Below, one piece after another: positions 1 to 8,819 of a stretch of DNA of 64,000 nt. The stretch comes from Lysobacter spongiicola DSM 21749 (GTDB lineage Bacteria; Pseudomonadota; Gammaproteobacteria; Xanthomonadales; Xanthomonadaceae), in NCBI RefSeq assembly GCF_900167055.1, contig NZ_FUXP01000012.1, positions 19,561 through 83,560 of the forward strand, written 5' to 3'. The notes under the pieces are model-generated. The model searched no databases and was not told the DNA's origin. It saw nothing but the letters and a program-made list of their open reading frames with translations. The position numbers and the translations under genes were made by a program. The number at the start of each line of letters is the position of its first letter. Positions within the stretch are counted from its first letter, which is position 1.

Positions 1-2
1 TG

Positions 3-122
3 GCCGAGCGCAGGGTGGCGGTGGAGGTCAACGGGGCGATCATCCCGCGCAGCCGCCACTCCGAACATGCGCTGTGCGAGGGCGACAAGGTGGAGATCGT
101 CCATGCCCTGGGGGGCGGTTGA
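3..122 (+). CDS. thiS: Sulfur carrier protein ThiS, C-terminal part (5' end outside the window)
   Basis: This frame runs in from the window edge and encodes the last 39 residues of a small ubiquitin-fold sulfur carrier. The end reads VHALGGG, and the Gly-Gly carboxyl terminus is what ThiS needs: in this family it is adenylated, converted to thiocarboxylate and used as sulfur donor for the thiazole ring of thiamine. The gene is followed after 36 bases by thiG, its partner enzyme, which supports the call. The N-terminal half lies outside the window. Confidence 0.85.
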   Translation, partial: AERRVAVEVNGAIIPRSRHSEHALCEGDKVEIVHALGGG

Positions 123-158
123 GGCATCCCGCGCGGCGAGCGATGCGATAATCCCTCC

Positions 159-962
159 ATGACAGCTCCCACGCCCTCCGCAGACTCCGACCTCCTCACC
201 ATCGCCGGCAAGCAGTACGCCTCGCGCCTGTTGACCGGCACCGGCAAGTTCGCCGACCTCGACGAGACCCGCCGCGCCACCGAAGCCGCCGGCGCCGAGA
301 TCGTCACCGTCGCGATCCGCCGCACCAACATCGGCCAGGACCCGGACCAGCCCAACCTGCTGGACGTCCTGCCGCCCGACCGCTTCACCATCCTGCCCAA
401 CACCGCCGGCTGCTACACCGCCGACGAGGCCGTACGCACCTGCCGGCTCGCGCGCGAGCTGCTCGACGGCCACAAACTGGTCAAGCTCGAGGTCCTGGGC
501 GACCAGCGCACGCTGTTCCCGGACGTGGTGCAGACGCTGCTCGCGGCCGAGACACTGGTGCGCGACGGTTTCGACGTCATGGTCTACACCTCCGACGACC
601 CGCTGCTCGCTCGCCGGCTGGAAGAGATCGGCTGCGTGGCGGTCATGCCGCTGGCCGCACCGATCGGGTCGGGCCTGGGCATCCAGAACAAGTGGAACCT
701 GGTGGAAATCATCGAGAACGCCAAGGTGCCGATCATCGTCGATGCCGGCGTGGGCACCGCCTCGGATGCGGCGATTGCGATGGAACTGGGCTGTGACGGC
801 GTGCTGATGAACACCGCGATCGCGGGCGCCCGCGAGCCGGTGCTGATGGCGCATGCGATGAAGCTGGCGATCCAGGCCGGGCGCGCCGCTTTCCGCGCCG
901 GTCGCATCCCGCGCAAGCGCTTCGCGAGTGCCTCCTCGCCGGTGGACGGGCTCATCGGCTGA
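159..962 (+). CDS. thiG: Thiazole synthase ThiG
   Basis: ThiG is a cytoplasmic TIM-barrel enzyme that forms the thiazole phosphate moiety of thiamine from deoxyxylulose phosphate, dehydroglycine and ThiS thiocarboxylate. The 267-residue length is normal. Visible family features are the LVKLEVLGD segment containing the Schiff-base lysine and the phosphate-binding end [15 protein letters not shown] followed by [11 protein letters not shown]. It follows thiS directly, and its stop codon overlaps the trmB start by one base, so the three genes look co-transcribed. Nothing unusual is seen. Confidence 0.96.
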   Translation: MTAPTPSADSDLLTIAGKQYASRLLTGTGKFADLDETRRATEAAGAEIVTVAIRRTNIGQDPDQPNLLDVLPPDRFTILPNTAGCYTADEAVRTCRLARELLDGHKLVKLEVLGDQRTLFPDVVQTLLAAETLVRDGFDVMVYTSDDPLLARRLEEIGCVAVMPLAAPIGSGLGIQNKWNLVEIIENAKVPIIVDAGVGTASDAAIAMELGCDGVLMNTAIAGAREPVLMAHAMKLAIQAGRAAFRAGRIPRKRFASASSPVDGLIG

Positions 963-1696
963 TGGCAAGCGAGGAAGACGCCAGCGGCCGGCGGGCACCG
1001 CCGAAGCCGTTCACGGTCACCGAAGGCCATCGCCAGATCCGCAGCTTCGTATTGCGCCAGGGCAGGTTCACCCCGGCCCAGCAGCGCGCGTTCGACCAGC
1101 AGTGGTCGCGGTTCGGCATCGACTACCAGGGCCATGAGCGCGACTTCGATGCCATCTTCGGCCGCAGTGCCCCGCGCGTGGTCGAGATCGGCTTCGGCAA
1201 CGGCGAGGCCCTCCGCCATGCCGCCGCCCACGACAAGGATCGCGACCTGATCGGCATCGAGGTCCACGCGCCTGGGGTCGGGCGGCTGCTCAATGCATTG
1301 GCCGAAGACGGCGCCACCAACGTCCGGGTCTACCACCACGATGCGGTCGAGGTGCTCACCCACGAGATCGCCGATGGCAGCCTCGACGAGGTGCGCATCT
1401 ACTTTCCCGACCCGTGGCACAAGAAGCGCCACCACAAACGGCGACTGGTCCAGCCAGCGCTCGCCGAACTGCTCGTGCGCAAGCTCGCACCTTCCGGCCG
1501 CTTGCACCTCGCCACTGATTGGCACGACTATGCCGAGCAGATGTGGGACGTGCTCGACGCGACCGCAGGCATCGCCAACCGCGCCGGCAAGCGCGGCTCG
1601 GTACCTCGGCCGGACTGGCGCCCGCAGACGCACTTCGAGACCCGCGGCCAGAAGTTGGGCCACGGCGTCTGGGACCTCCTCTATGACCGTTGCTGA
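962..1696 (+). CDS. trmB: tRNA (guanine-N7-)-methyltransferase TrmB
   Basis: TrmB methylates G46 of tRNA using S-adenosylmethionine. The 244-residue protein has a class I methyltransferase glycine motif ([16 protein letters not shown], near residue 76) and the family signature [17 protein letters not shown]. The start codon overlaps the thiG stop codon (TGATG), implying translational coupling. The thiG-trmB pairing is common in Xanthomonadaceae. The protein is full length for the family, with a short charged N-terminal extension. Confidence 0.95.
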   Translation: MASEEDASGRRAPPKPFTVTEGHRQIRSFVLRQGRFTPAQQRAFDQQWSRFGIDYQGHERDFDAIFGRSAPRVVEIGFGNGEALRHAAAHDKDRDLIGIEVHAPGVGRLLNALAEDGATNVRVYHHDAVEVLTHEIADGSLDEVRIYFPDPWHKKRHHKRRLVQPALAELLVRKLAPSGRLHLATDWHDYAEQMWDVLDATAGIANRAGKRGSVPRPDWRPQTHFETRGQKLGHGVWDLLYDRC

Positions 1697-1738
1697 CGGC
1701 CTGCGCCCGATAGCCACCGCGAGCTGAAACCACAGGGC

Positions 1739-3577
1739 ATGGACACCGCGCTGACGCTCACCACCGACATGAAGCTCGTCCTCGGGCTGGTGGGCTTCAC
1801 GATGGTGATGTTCCTGTTCGAGCGCATCCGCGCCGACGTCATCGCCCTGGTCGTGCTGGTCCTGCTGGGCCTGTCGGGACTGGTGGCCCCGGAAGCGATC
1901 TTCGGCGGCTTCTCGTCCAACGCGGTGATGAGCATCATCGCGACCATGATCCTGGGCGCCGGCCTCGACCGCACCGGTGCGCTCAACCGGCTGGCGGCGT
2001 GGCTGCTGCGACGTGCCCATGGCGTCGAGGAGCGACTGCTGCTGTTGACCGGCGCGGTTGCGGGCATCAACTCCTCGGTGATCCAGAACCCCGCGGTGAT
2101 GGCGCTGTACCTCCCGGTGGCGTCGCGGCTCTCCTCGCGCACTGGCCTCGGCCTGCCGCGCCTGTTGCTGCCGCTGGCCGCCGCGATCGTCATGGGCGGC
2201 TCGCTGACCATGGTCGGCAACTCGCCGCTGATCATGCTCAACGACCTGCTGCTGGCGGCCAACAGCAACCTGCCCTCCGGCGCGGCCACGCTGGAGCCGC
2301 TGAAGATGTTCGCCCCGCTGCCGATCGGCATCGCGCTGCTGACGGCATCGCTCCTCTATTTCCGGTTCTTCGGCAACAAGCGCCTGCACGACGAGGTCGG
2401 CAAGGGCGCCACCCCTGCCCGCACCCAGAGCTACTTCGCCAACGCCTACGGAATCGACGGCGAAGTGTTCGAACTCACCGTCACCGCCGACAGCCCGCTG
2501 GTGGGCATGTCCCTGGGCGAAGCCGAGGCGCTGCACGGCGCGCCGCTGATCCTGGCGCTCAAGACCAAGGACGACGCCCGGCTCTCGCCCCCGGCCGATG
2601 CGCGCATCTGGGTGGGCAGCGTGATCGGCGCGATGGGCACCCGCCAGCAGGTCGGCGACTTCGCGCAGAACCAGATGCTGCGCCTGAGCTCCCGCCTGCG
2701 CGTATTCGGTGACCTTTTCAACCCGAGCCGTGCGGGCATCTCCGAAGCCGTGCTGCCGGCCACCTCCAAGTTCATCGGCAAGACCGGCAGCGACCTGCAG
2801 TTGCGCAAGCAACTCGGGCTGAGCCTGCTGGCGATCAACCGCGATAAGAAGGTAATGCGCGACGACGTGCGCGAGGTGCCGCTGCGCGCCGGCGACATGC
2901 TGGTGCTGCACAGCATCTGGACCGACCTGGCCGAGGCCGCCAAGGGCAAGGACCTGGTGGTGGTCACGGATTACCCGAAGGGGGAGCAGCGGCCGCACAA
3001 GCTGAAGATCGCGCTGGCGATCTTCGCGGTCTCGCTGCTGCTGGCGCTGTCCTCGCGCCTGCCGGTATCGGTCGCACTGATGACGGGGGTGGCGGGCATG
3101 CTGATCGCCGGCGTCATCCACATCGACGAAGCCTATTCGGCCATCAACTGGAAGACGGTATTCCTGATGGCCTGCCTGATCCCGCTGGGATGGGCGATGG
3201 ATTCCAGCGGCGCGGCGGCATGGGTGGCGGGGCACAGCATCGAGCAGTTGCCACAGGCCACGCCCCGATGGGTGCTGCAGCTCGCGCTGGGATTGTTGAC
3301 CACCGCCTTCTCTCTGGTGATCAGCCATGTCGGCGCGGCGATCGTCATGGTGCCACTGGCGATCAACCTGGCGCTGGCGGCGGGCGGCAACCCGACCGCT
3401 TTCGCACTGGTGGTGGCGCTGTCGGCCTCCAACAATTTCATGACCGCATCGAACCCGGTTATCTCGATGATCACCGGCCCGGCCAACTACACCGCCAAGG
3501 AACTCTGGAAGGTCGGCGGACCGCTGTCGCTGATCTACACGCTGATCGCGGTGGCCATGGTCAACCTGCTGTTCTGA
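1739..3577 (+). CDS. SLC13-family permease with central TrkA-C domains
   Basis: This is a 612-residue inner-membrane transporter. About five hydrophobic segments lie in residues 10-230, then a soluble middle part (about 235-410) carries two TrkA-C/RCK-C-like stretches, then a second hydrophobic block runs to the C terminus. That layout is typical of SLC13/DASS-type sodium-coupled anion permeases of the CitT/SAC1 class. The segment GINSSVIQNPAVMALYLPV and the later SHVGAAIVMVPLAINLALA resemble the paired substrate-loop motifs. The substrate (sulfate, dicarboxylate or other anion) cannot be told. It lies 42 bases after trmB and converges on the Rieske gene. The ribosome-binding site before 1739 is weak; ATG 1769 is an alternative start. 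Confidence 0.85.
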   Translation: MDTALTLTTDMKLVLGLVGFTMVMFLFERIRADVIALVVLVLLGLSGLVAPEAIFGGFSSNAVMSIIATMILGAGLDRTGALNRLAAWLLRRAHGVEERLLLLTGAVAGINSSVIQNPAVMALYLPVASRLSSRTGLGLPRLLLPLAAAIVMGGSLTMVGNSPLIMLNDLLLAANSNLPSGAATLEPLKMFAPLPIGIALLTASLLYFRFFGNKRLHDEVGKGATPARTQSYFANAYGIDGEVFELTVTADSPLVGMSLGEAEALHGAPLILALKTKDDARLSPPADARIWVGSVIGAMGTRQQVGDFAQNQMLRLSSRLRVFGDLFNPSRAGISEAVLPATSKFIGKTGSDLQLRKQLGLSLLAINRDKKVMRDDVREVPLRAGDMLVLHSIWTDLAEAAKGKDLVVVTDYPKGEQRPHKLKIALAIFAVSLLLALSSRLPVSVALMTGVAGMLIAGVIHIDEAYSAINWKTVFLMACLIPLGWAMDSSGAAAWVAGHSIEQLPQATPRWVLQLALGLLTTAFSLVISHVGAAIVMVPLAINLALAAGGNPTAFALVVALSASNNFMTASNPVISMITGPANYTAKELWKVGGPLSLIYTLIAVAMVNLLF

Positions 3578-3591
3578 CCGGCGCTGCGATC

Positions 3592-3942
3592 TCAGGCCAG
3601 CCAGACGGCGCCGTCACGGACCACCACCTCGACCTTGCGCAGGGAATCCCCGCGGCACGGCCCCCCGACGCACTCGCCCTGCTCCAGCTCGAAGCTCGCG
3701 CCGTGGGCCGCGCAGACCAGCAACCGGTCCTTGCTGAGCAGGAACTGGCCGGGCGCCCAGTCCAGCCGCCGCCCCGCGTGCGGGCACACGTTCACCCAGG
3801 CGCGGACTGCGTCGCCCTGCCGATAGATCACCAGCGATTCAGCATCGCCGTCTAGCACGGCCTCTGTTTCCACCAGGGCCCCGTCCGGCAGGCGCTCCAG
3901 GCTCAAAAGGGCCTCCGCTCCAGTGCTTCCCGCAGACATCAT
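3592..3942 (-). CDS. Rieske [2Fe-2S] domain protein
   Basis: This small soluble protein (116 residues from the chosen start) is essentially one Rieske domain. The two iron ligands pairs are visible as CPHAG and CAAHG, and the sequence between them (RRLDWAPGQF) fits the fold of NirD/ferredoxin-like Rieske proteins. It is probably an electron carrier or small ferredoxin subunit; the partner is unknown. The ATG at 3942 is preferred because GGAG lies five bases upstream; an in-frame GTG at 3981 would add 13 residues without a clear ribosome-binding site. It is convergent with the permease gene, so it forms its own transcription unit. Confidence 0.87.
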   Translation of the reverse strand: MMSAGSTGAEALLSLERLPDGALVETEAVLDGDAESLVIYRQGDAVRAWVNVCPHAGRRLDWAPGQFLLSKDRLLVCAAHGASFELEQGECVGGPCRGDSLRKVEVVVRDGAVWLA

Positions 3943-4043
3943 CCTGGCTCCGGAATGAAAGTGGATTAACGAACTTCTCACATCCCCGGGGCGGCCCGGG
4001 TCGATACTTTGGGCACCGGGCCCACGGGCCGCATTGTGTCACG

Positions 4044-4346
4044 ATGCCACGCATGACCAGTCAGACCTTCCGCTTCGATTCCCACCATTTCCAGTCACGC
4101 ATGCGCGCCGCGTTCGAGCCGCGCAAGCCGCGCCACCCGTTGGTGCGTTTTGCCGTCGGCCTGCTCGGGCTGGCACTGCTGGTGGTGCTGGTGATGTTCA
4201 GTGTCGCGTTGGGTGCGGCGATGCTGGTGGCGGGTGTCGCGTGGAAGCTGCTCGCGGGCCGTGGCGCCCGCAAGACGGCCCACGCGGATCCGCGCGTGGT
4301 TGAAGGCGAGTACCGCGTACTGCGCAAGCCGCTGCTGCGTCGCTGA
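4044..4346 (+). CDS. Small membrane protein of unknown function
   Basis: The 100-residue product has a basic N terminus with several arginines and histidines, a hydrophobic stretch at about residues 35-70 that can form one long or two short membrane helices, and a basic tail. I do not recognise a named family. The stop codon is three bases before the start of the FAH-family gene, so the two are probably co-transcribed. An in-frame ATG at 4053 is an equally possible start. The coding assignment rests on the membrane-protein composition and tight spacing. Confidence 0.7.
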   Translation: MPRMTSQTFRFDSHHFQSRMRAAFEPRKPRHPLVRFAVGLLGLALLVVLVMFSVALGAAMLVAGVAWKLLAGRGARKTAHADPRVVEGEYRVLRKPLLRR

Positions 4347-4349
4347 CCG

Positions 4350-5084
4350 ATGTCCGACGTCGTCCAGGTCGCCCCCCCAACCCGCATCCCGGTCCGCGCC
4401 ACCGACTCCACCGCCTTCCCGGTGCGACGCGTTTACTGCGTCGGTCGCAATTTCGCCGACCATGCCCGCGAGATGGGTGCCACGGCGCCCTCGTCGCGCG
4501 CTGATCGCGGCACTCCCGTGTTCTTCTGCAAGCCCGCCGACGCCATCGTGCCCGGCGGTGTCGTGCCCTATCCGCCGGGCACCTCCGAGTTGCACCACGA
4601 GGTGGAACTGGTTGTCGCACTGGGTGCGGACGCCCCGCCCGGCGAGCTTGACCGCCTGCGCGCCGAGGCCCTGGTGTTCGGCTACGGCATCGGCCTCGAC
4701 CTCACCCGGCGCGACCTGCAGGCGGCTGCCAAGGCCAAGGGCCTGCCGTGGGACGTGGCCAAGGCCTTCGATCGCTCGGCCCCGGTCAGCGAGCTCGTAG
4801 TGGCAGCCGACGTGCCGAAGCTGGACGGGCTGGGGCTTGAGCTGCGGGTCAACGGCGAGGTCCGCCAGCAAGGCCGGTTCACCGACCTGATCTGGGACGT
4901 GCCGGACATCCTGATCGAGCTGTCCAGGCTGTTCGAACTGCGCGCCGGCGATGTGGTCTTCATGGGCACCCCCGCCGGCGTGGGCCCGCTCCAGCCGGGA
5001 GACGAATATCTCGCGCGGCTCGGCGACGTGGTGGAACTCCAGGGCCGTATCGAGCTTCCCGCCACCACAGGTGGCACCCCCTAA
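4350..5084 (+). CDS. Fumarylacetoacetate hydrolase (FAH) family protein
   Basis: This 244-residue soluble enzyme belongs to the FAH superfamily, whose members hydrolyse or decarboxylate C-C bonds in acylpyruvates and related diketo acids with a divalent metal. Supporting segments are VYCVGRNFADHA near residue 29, FFCKP near 58, the metal-ligand stretch ELHHEVELVVALG near 76, and GYGIGLDLTRRDLQ near 111, then the C-terminal FMGTPAGVGPLQPGD. It is a single-domain version, like acylpyruvase FAHD1/YcgM. The exact substrate cannot be told. Its neighbours are a small membrane protein and mscL, which do not suggest a pathway. Confidence 0.9.
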   Translation: MSDVVQVAPPTRIPVRATDSTAFPVRRVYCVGRNFADHAREMGATAPSSRADRGTPVFFCKPADAIVPGGVVPYPPGTSELHHEVELVVALGADAPPGELDRLRAEALVFGYGIGLDLTRRDLQAAAKAKGLPWDVAKAFDRSAPVSELVVAADVPKLDGLGLELRVNGEVRQQGRFTDLIWDVPDILIELSRLFELRAGDVVFMGTPAGVGPLQPGDEYLARLGDVVELQGRIELPATTGGTP

Positions 5085-5099
5085 CCAAGGAGCATCGGC

Positions 5100-5534
5100 A
5101 TGGCGGTAGTCAAGGAATTCAAGGCGTTCATCGCGCGAGGCAACGTACTGGACCTGGCCGTGGCGGTGGTCATCGGCGCGGCCTTCGGGCGGATCGTCAC
5201 CGCGATGGTCGATGGCCTCATCATGCCGTTGACGGGTGTATTCACCGGCGGCGTCGACCTGTCCCACCTCTACGTCGCGCTGGACGGGCAGGACTACGAA
5301 AGCCTGGCCGCCGCGCAGGAGGCGTCCGCCCCCGTGCTGGCCTATGGCGCCTTCATCCAGAGCGTGGTCGACTTCCTGCTGGTGGCTTTCGTCATCTTCC
5401 TGGTCGTGCGCGCCTACAACCGCATGAACAAGCCGGAAGAAGCCGCCCCCGCCGCTCCCTCGGAGGAGGTGCTGTTGCTGCGCGAGATCCGCGACTCCCT
5501 CGCCAGGCGCGACAGCGGCGCCGGGAACGCCTGA
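5100..5534 (+). CDS. mscL: Large-conductance mechanosensitive channel MscL
   Basis: MscL opens in the inner membrane under extreme turgor to release solutes. The 144-residue protein begins with the typical amphipathic helix (MAVVKEFKAFIARGN), then TM1 with the pore-lining pattern VIGAAFGRIVTAMVDG, a periplasmic loop, TM2 ending FLVVRAYNRMNK, and a C-terminal helix bundle (LLLREIRDSLARR). Length and order match the family. The start has AAGGAG a few bases upstream. It sits 15 bases after the FAH gene. Confidence 0.97.
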   Translation: MAVVKEFKAFIARGNVLDLAVAVVIGAAFGRIVTAMVDGLIMPLTGVFTGGVDLSHLYVALDGQDYESLAAAQEASAPVLAYGAFIQSVVDFLLVAFVIFLVVRAYNRMNKPEEAAPAAPSEEVLLLREIRDSLARRDSGAGNA

Positions 5535-5641
5535 GCCCGGCATTCGAGCCACGGCGTGACTTCGGACACGCCTGTCGCGCGGCTCCAGTTGATAACCTCG
5601 ACCTTTCATGTCCCCGGGCCGTTCGCCCTGCAGGAGATCCG

Positions 5642-7045
5642 ATGCGTGCAGTTTCGCTGGCCCTGGCCACCTCCCTCATCCTCGGCGCCGCCATTCCGGC
5701 CCATGCGGCCGACACCCGCATCCCCGACCAGGCGATGAAGACGGCGGAGCAGCTCCGGGAAACCGCGCTGGAGGGCGACCTGGGCTATCGCATCACCGAA
5801 TCGCTGACCACCGAGATCGGCCCACGACTGGCTGGCAGCGAGGCCGACGCCCGCGCGGTGCAGTGGGCGGTGGCGAAGTTCGAGGAGCTCGGCTACGACC
5901 GGGTCTGGACCGAGCCGGTGACGTTCCCGAAGTGGGTGCGCCGGAGCGAGAACGCCCGCGTCGTCGGCCCCAACGCGCAGCCCCTGTCGCTGACCGCACT
6001 GGGCGGAAGTCCCGGCGGCCACGTCGAGGCGGAGGTGGTGCGCTTTGCCGACCTGGACGCGCTTGAAGCCGCGCCGGCGGGTTCGCTGGACGGCAAGATC
6101 GCCTTCGTCGACTACCGGATGGAGCGTGCCCGCGATGGCAGTGGCTACGGTCCCGGCTCGCGCGTACGCAGCCGCGGCCCTTCCGCCGCGATCCGCGCCG
6201 GCGCGGCCGGTTTCCTGATGCGCTCGGCAGGCACCGATTCGCATCGCAACCCGCATACCGGCATCACCCGCTTCGACGAGGGCCTTGATCCGGTTCCCTC
6301 GGCGGCACTGTCGGTACCCGATGCCGACCAGCTCGGCCGCCTGCTCGCCATGGGCAAGCCGGTGCGGGTGAGCATGGTGCTGGATTGCGGCTGGGACGGA
6401 GAAGCGACTTCCCACAACGTGATCGGCGAAATCACCGGCAGCAGCAAGCCCGGTGAAGTGGTACTCATCGGTGGACACCTGGATTCGTGGGACCTCGGCA
6501 CCGGGGCGGTGGACGATGCCGCGGGCGTCGGCATCACCATGGCCGCCGGCAAGCTGATCGGCGACCTGCCGCAGGCGCCGGCACGCAGCATCCGCGTGGT
6601 GGCCTTCGCCAACGAGGAGCAGGGACTGTACGGCGGCAAGGCCTACGCGGAGAAGTATGCCGACCAGGTCCGTGCGCACCAGATCGCCGCCGAGAGCGAC
6701 TTCGGTGCCGGCCGCATCTACGCGATCAGCACCGGCGCACCGGAGTATGCCCAAGGGGCGGTCCGGCAGATGGCCGAAGTGATGGCCCCGCTGGGCATCG
6801 AGTACGCCGGCGATGCCGGTGGTCCCGGCCCCGACATCAGCCCGTTCGCGGCACGCGGCCTGGCATGGGCGCGGCTGGCACAGGACGGCACCGATTATTT
6901 CGACCTGCACCACACCCCCGACGACACGCTCGACAAGGTGGATCCGGAAGCCGTCGCCCAGAACGTCGCCGCCTATTCGGTCTTCGCCTACCTGGCCGCT
7001 TCGGCCGAGGGCGATTTCGGCAGCACGCCGAAGCCGCAGGAATAG
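5642..7045 (+). CDS. Secreted M28-family zinc aminopeptidase
   Basis: This 467-residue protein starts with a clear signal peptide ending at about residue 22 (PAHAADT), so it acts in the periplasm or outside. The C-terminal half is an M28 peptidase domain: GGHLDSWDLGTGAVDDAAG supplies a metal histidine and the bridging aspartate, NEEQGLYG the catalytic glutamate, ESDFGAG an aspartate ligand and HHTPDDT the last histidine. A protease-associated-like insert probably lies at about residues 130-225. All ligands are present, so it should be active as an aminopeptidase or carboxypeptidase-like enzyme; the substrate is unknown. AGGAG lies six bases before the start. Confidence 0.93.
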   Translation: MRAVSLALATSLILGAAIPAHAADTRIPDQAMKTAEQLRETALEGDLGYRITESLTTEIGPRLAGSEADARAVQWAVAKFEELGYDRVWTEPVTFPKWVRRSENARVVGPNAQPLSLTALGGSPGGHVEAEVVRFADLDALEAAPAGSLDGKIAFVDYRMERARDGSGYGPGSRVRSRGPSAAIRAGAAGFLMRSAGTDSHRNPHTGITRFDEGLDPVPSAALSVPDADQLGRLLAMGKPVRVSMVLDCGWDGEATSHNVIGEITGSSKPGEVVLIGGHLDSWDLGTGAVDDAAGVGITMAAGKLIGDLPQAPARSIRVVAFANEEQGLYGGKAYAEKYADQVRAHQIAAESDFGAGRIYAISTGAPEYAQGAVRQMAEVMAPLGIEYAGDAGGPGPDISPFAARGLAWARLAQDGTDYFDLHHTPDDTLDKVDPEAVAQNVAAYSVFAYLAASAEGDFGSTPKPQE

Positions 7046-7054
7046 ACTGGCTGC

Positions 7055-8791
7055 ATGTCCCAACGCTATGACGAGTTCGGCTACATCTCGCTGGATCCCG
7101 TCGCGGGCGTTTACCGGCTCGGGGCCAACGGCCCCAGCCTGACCACCGCGCTGGCCGCCGCCAGCGCCACCAAGCGGCGGGTCGCGCTGCTGCATGTCGA
7201 CATCGACATGTTCCGCTCGATCAACGTCAACATGGGCGAGGACGTTGGCGACCAGGCGCTGGCCGCCGCCGCCCAGCGGCTGCGCAAGGCCATCCCGCGC
7301 GAAGGCTGGCTGTGGCGGCTGGCGAGCGACGAGTTCATCGCCGCCATCGGCTACCGCGATGGCGAACTCGATGGCGAAGGACTGGCGGACCTGCTCCGCC
7401 AGGCGTTCGAGACGCCGCTGTCGATTCCGCCCTACTCCCTCCCCCTGACCCTCTCCATAGGCGTGGCGGTGTTTCCCGACCATGCCGGCAACGCCGCGGC
7501 CCTGCTGGCCAAGGCCGAGCAGGCCCTACTGCGGGTCAAGGAGCAGGGCATGGACAATGTCGGGCTTTACACCTCCGAGCCCGGCCGCGCGGCCTCCAGC
7601 GACGGCTTTGCCGAGCGCTTCGCCGACGCCTTCGACAACAGCGAGTTCCGGCTGTTCTACCAGCCCCTGATCAACGGCCACGACGGCGGCCTGTGCGGTT
7701 TCAGTGCGCTGCTACGCTGGCAGAGCGAGCGCCACGGGCTGATGCTGCCCAACCGCTTCATGGAGATCGTCGACCGCGTCGGACTGTCGGCCCGGCTGGG
7801 CTGGTGGGTGATCGATACCGCGATGCGCCAGCTGGCCCAGTGGCGGAGCGAGGGGCTGGACTACCTGTCGATGTCGGTGCATATGCCCGAGCCGCTGTTG
7901 AACCAGGCCGACTGCGTCGAGCGCATCGGCGCCCTGCTGCACAGCCACGGCCTGCCCGCGGAGTCGATGGAGTTCGAGCTCGGCGAAAGCACGCTCGCGC
8001 TGGATACCAGCCAGGTGTCGGAAACACTGGCCGGCCTGCGCGCGCTGGGCTGCACCCTGACCGTCGGCGACTTCGGCCTCGGCGGCCTGAGCCTCGCGGC
8101 GCTGGCGCAGTATCCGATGGACCGCCTCAAGATCGACCGCAACTTCGTGCGGAACGTCGCCACCGACACCCGCAGCACCGCCATCGTGCGAGCGATCATC
8201 GCCATGGGCCACCGGCTGGGCATGAAGGTGACCGCCAAGGGCGTGGAGAGCGAGGCGGAGCTCGGCTTCCTGCGCCGCAACCACTGCGATTTCTTCCAGG
8301 GCTACCTGTTCAGCGCGCCACTGCCGGTCGAACAACTGGACGAGCTGATCCGGCGCCGCTTCCTGCTGCCTGGCGCCTTCGCCGCAACCCGCCCCGAGCG
8401 CACCCTGCTGTTGCTGGACGACGAGGAGAACGTGCTGCGTTCACTGGTGCGCCTGTTCCGGCGCGACGGCTACCAGATCCTCACCGCCAACAGCGTGCGC
8501 GAGGCCTTCGACCTGCTGGCCAGCAACCCGGTGCAGGTGATCGTGTCCGACCAGCGCATGCCCGACACCAGCGGCACCGAGTTCCTGGCACAGGTGCGCG
8601 ACATGTATCCGGACACCATGCGCATGGTGCTTTCCGGCTACACCGACCTGGCCACGATCACCGAGGCGATCAACCACGGCGCGATCTACCGGTTCCTGAC
8701 CAAGCCCTGGAACGACGACGAGCTGCGCGAGCACATCCAGGATGCATTCCGCGCCTACGAACGGCAGGCGGCGGGCGACCAGGCGTTCTGA
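7055..8791 (+). CDS. Degenerate GGDEF and EAL domains fused to a C-terminal receiver domain
   Basis: The 578-residue protein has a GGDEF-like domain (about 40-170), an EAL-like domain (about 185-430) and a receiver domain (about 447-570). The GGDEF site reads ASDEF (residues 90-94), so the first two glycines are replaced. The EAL signature reads SAL (217-219), losing a metal-binding glutamate, and the usual DDFG-type loop reads VGDFGLGG. Both cyclic-di-GMP activities are therefore probably absent. The receiver keeps the acidic pair (LDDEE), the phospho-acceptor aspartate in SDQRMPD (near 499) and the KPW lysine, and resembles RpfG-type receivers. It is probably an output or scaffold protein that reads phosphorylation rather than a c-di-GMP enzyme. 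It converges on the histidine kinase gene, a possible partner. Confidence 0.88.
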   Translation: MSQRYDEFGYISLDPVAGVYRLGANGPSLTTALAAASATKRRVALLHVDIDMFRSINVNMGEDVGDQALAAAAQRLRKAIPREGWLWRLASDEFIAAIGYRDGELDGEGLADLLRQAFETPLSIPPYSLPLTLSIGVAVFPDHAGNAAALLAKAEQALLRVKEQGMDNVGLYTSEPGRAASSDGFAERFADAFDNSEFRLFYQPLINGHDGGLCGFSALLRWQSERHGLMLPNRFMEIVDRVGLSARLGWWVIDTAMRQLAQWRSEGLDYLSMSVHMPEPLLNQADCVERIGALLHSHGLPAESMEFELGESTLALDTSQVSETLAGLRALGCTLTVGDFGLGGLSLAALAQYPMDRLKIDRNFVRNVATDTRSTAIVRAIIAMGHRLGMKVTAKGVESEAELGFLRRNHCDFFQGYLFSAPLPVEQLDELIRRRFLLPGAFAATRPERTLLLLDDEENVLRSLVRLFRRDGYQILTANSVREAFDLLASNPVQVIVSDQRMPDTSGTEFLAQVRDMYPDTMRMVLSGYTDLATITEAINHGAIYRFLTKPWNDDELREHIQDAFRAYERQAAGDQAF

Positions 8792-8819
8792 TCAGGCCTG
8801 CGGGTCAGGCCTGCTGATC
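8790..8819. terminator. Imperfect hairpin between convergent genes
   Basis: An inverted repeat pairs an 8-base core (CAGGCCTG twice), extended by three further pairs after a bulge, between the stop codons of the GGDEF/EAL/REC gene and the convergent kinase gene. Neither side has a T run, so termination activity is only a guess. Confidence 0.3.

Noticed and set aside
584..3328. A very long open frame on the minus strand opposite thiG, trmB and the permease (over 900 codons)
   Set aside because: The high GC content makes antisense frames open by chance. The translation is rich in Arg, Gln, His and Asp without any domain, and the plus-strand genes are certain.
5540..5590. Hairpin-like sequence after mscL
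   Set aside because: The six-base stem (GGCGTG with CACGCC) has an eight-base loop and no T run, too little support for a terminator call.
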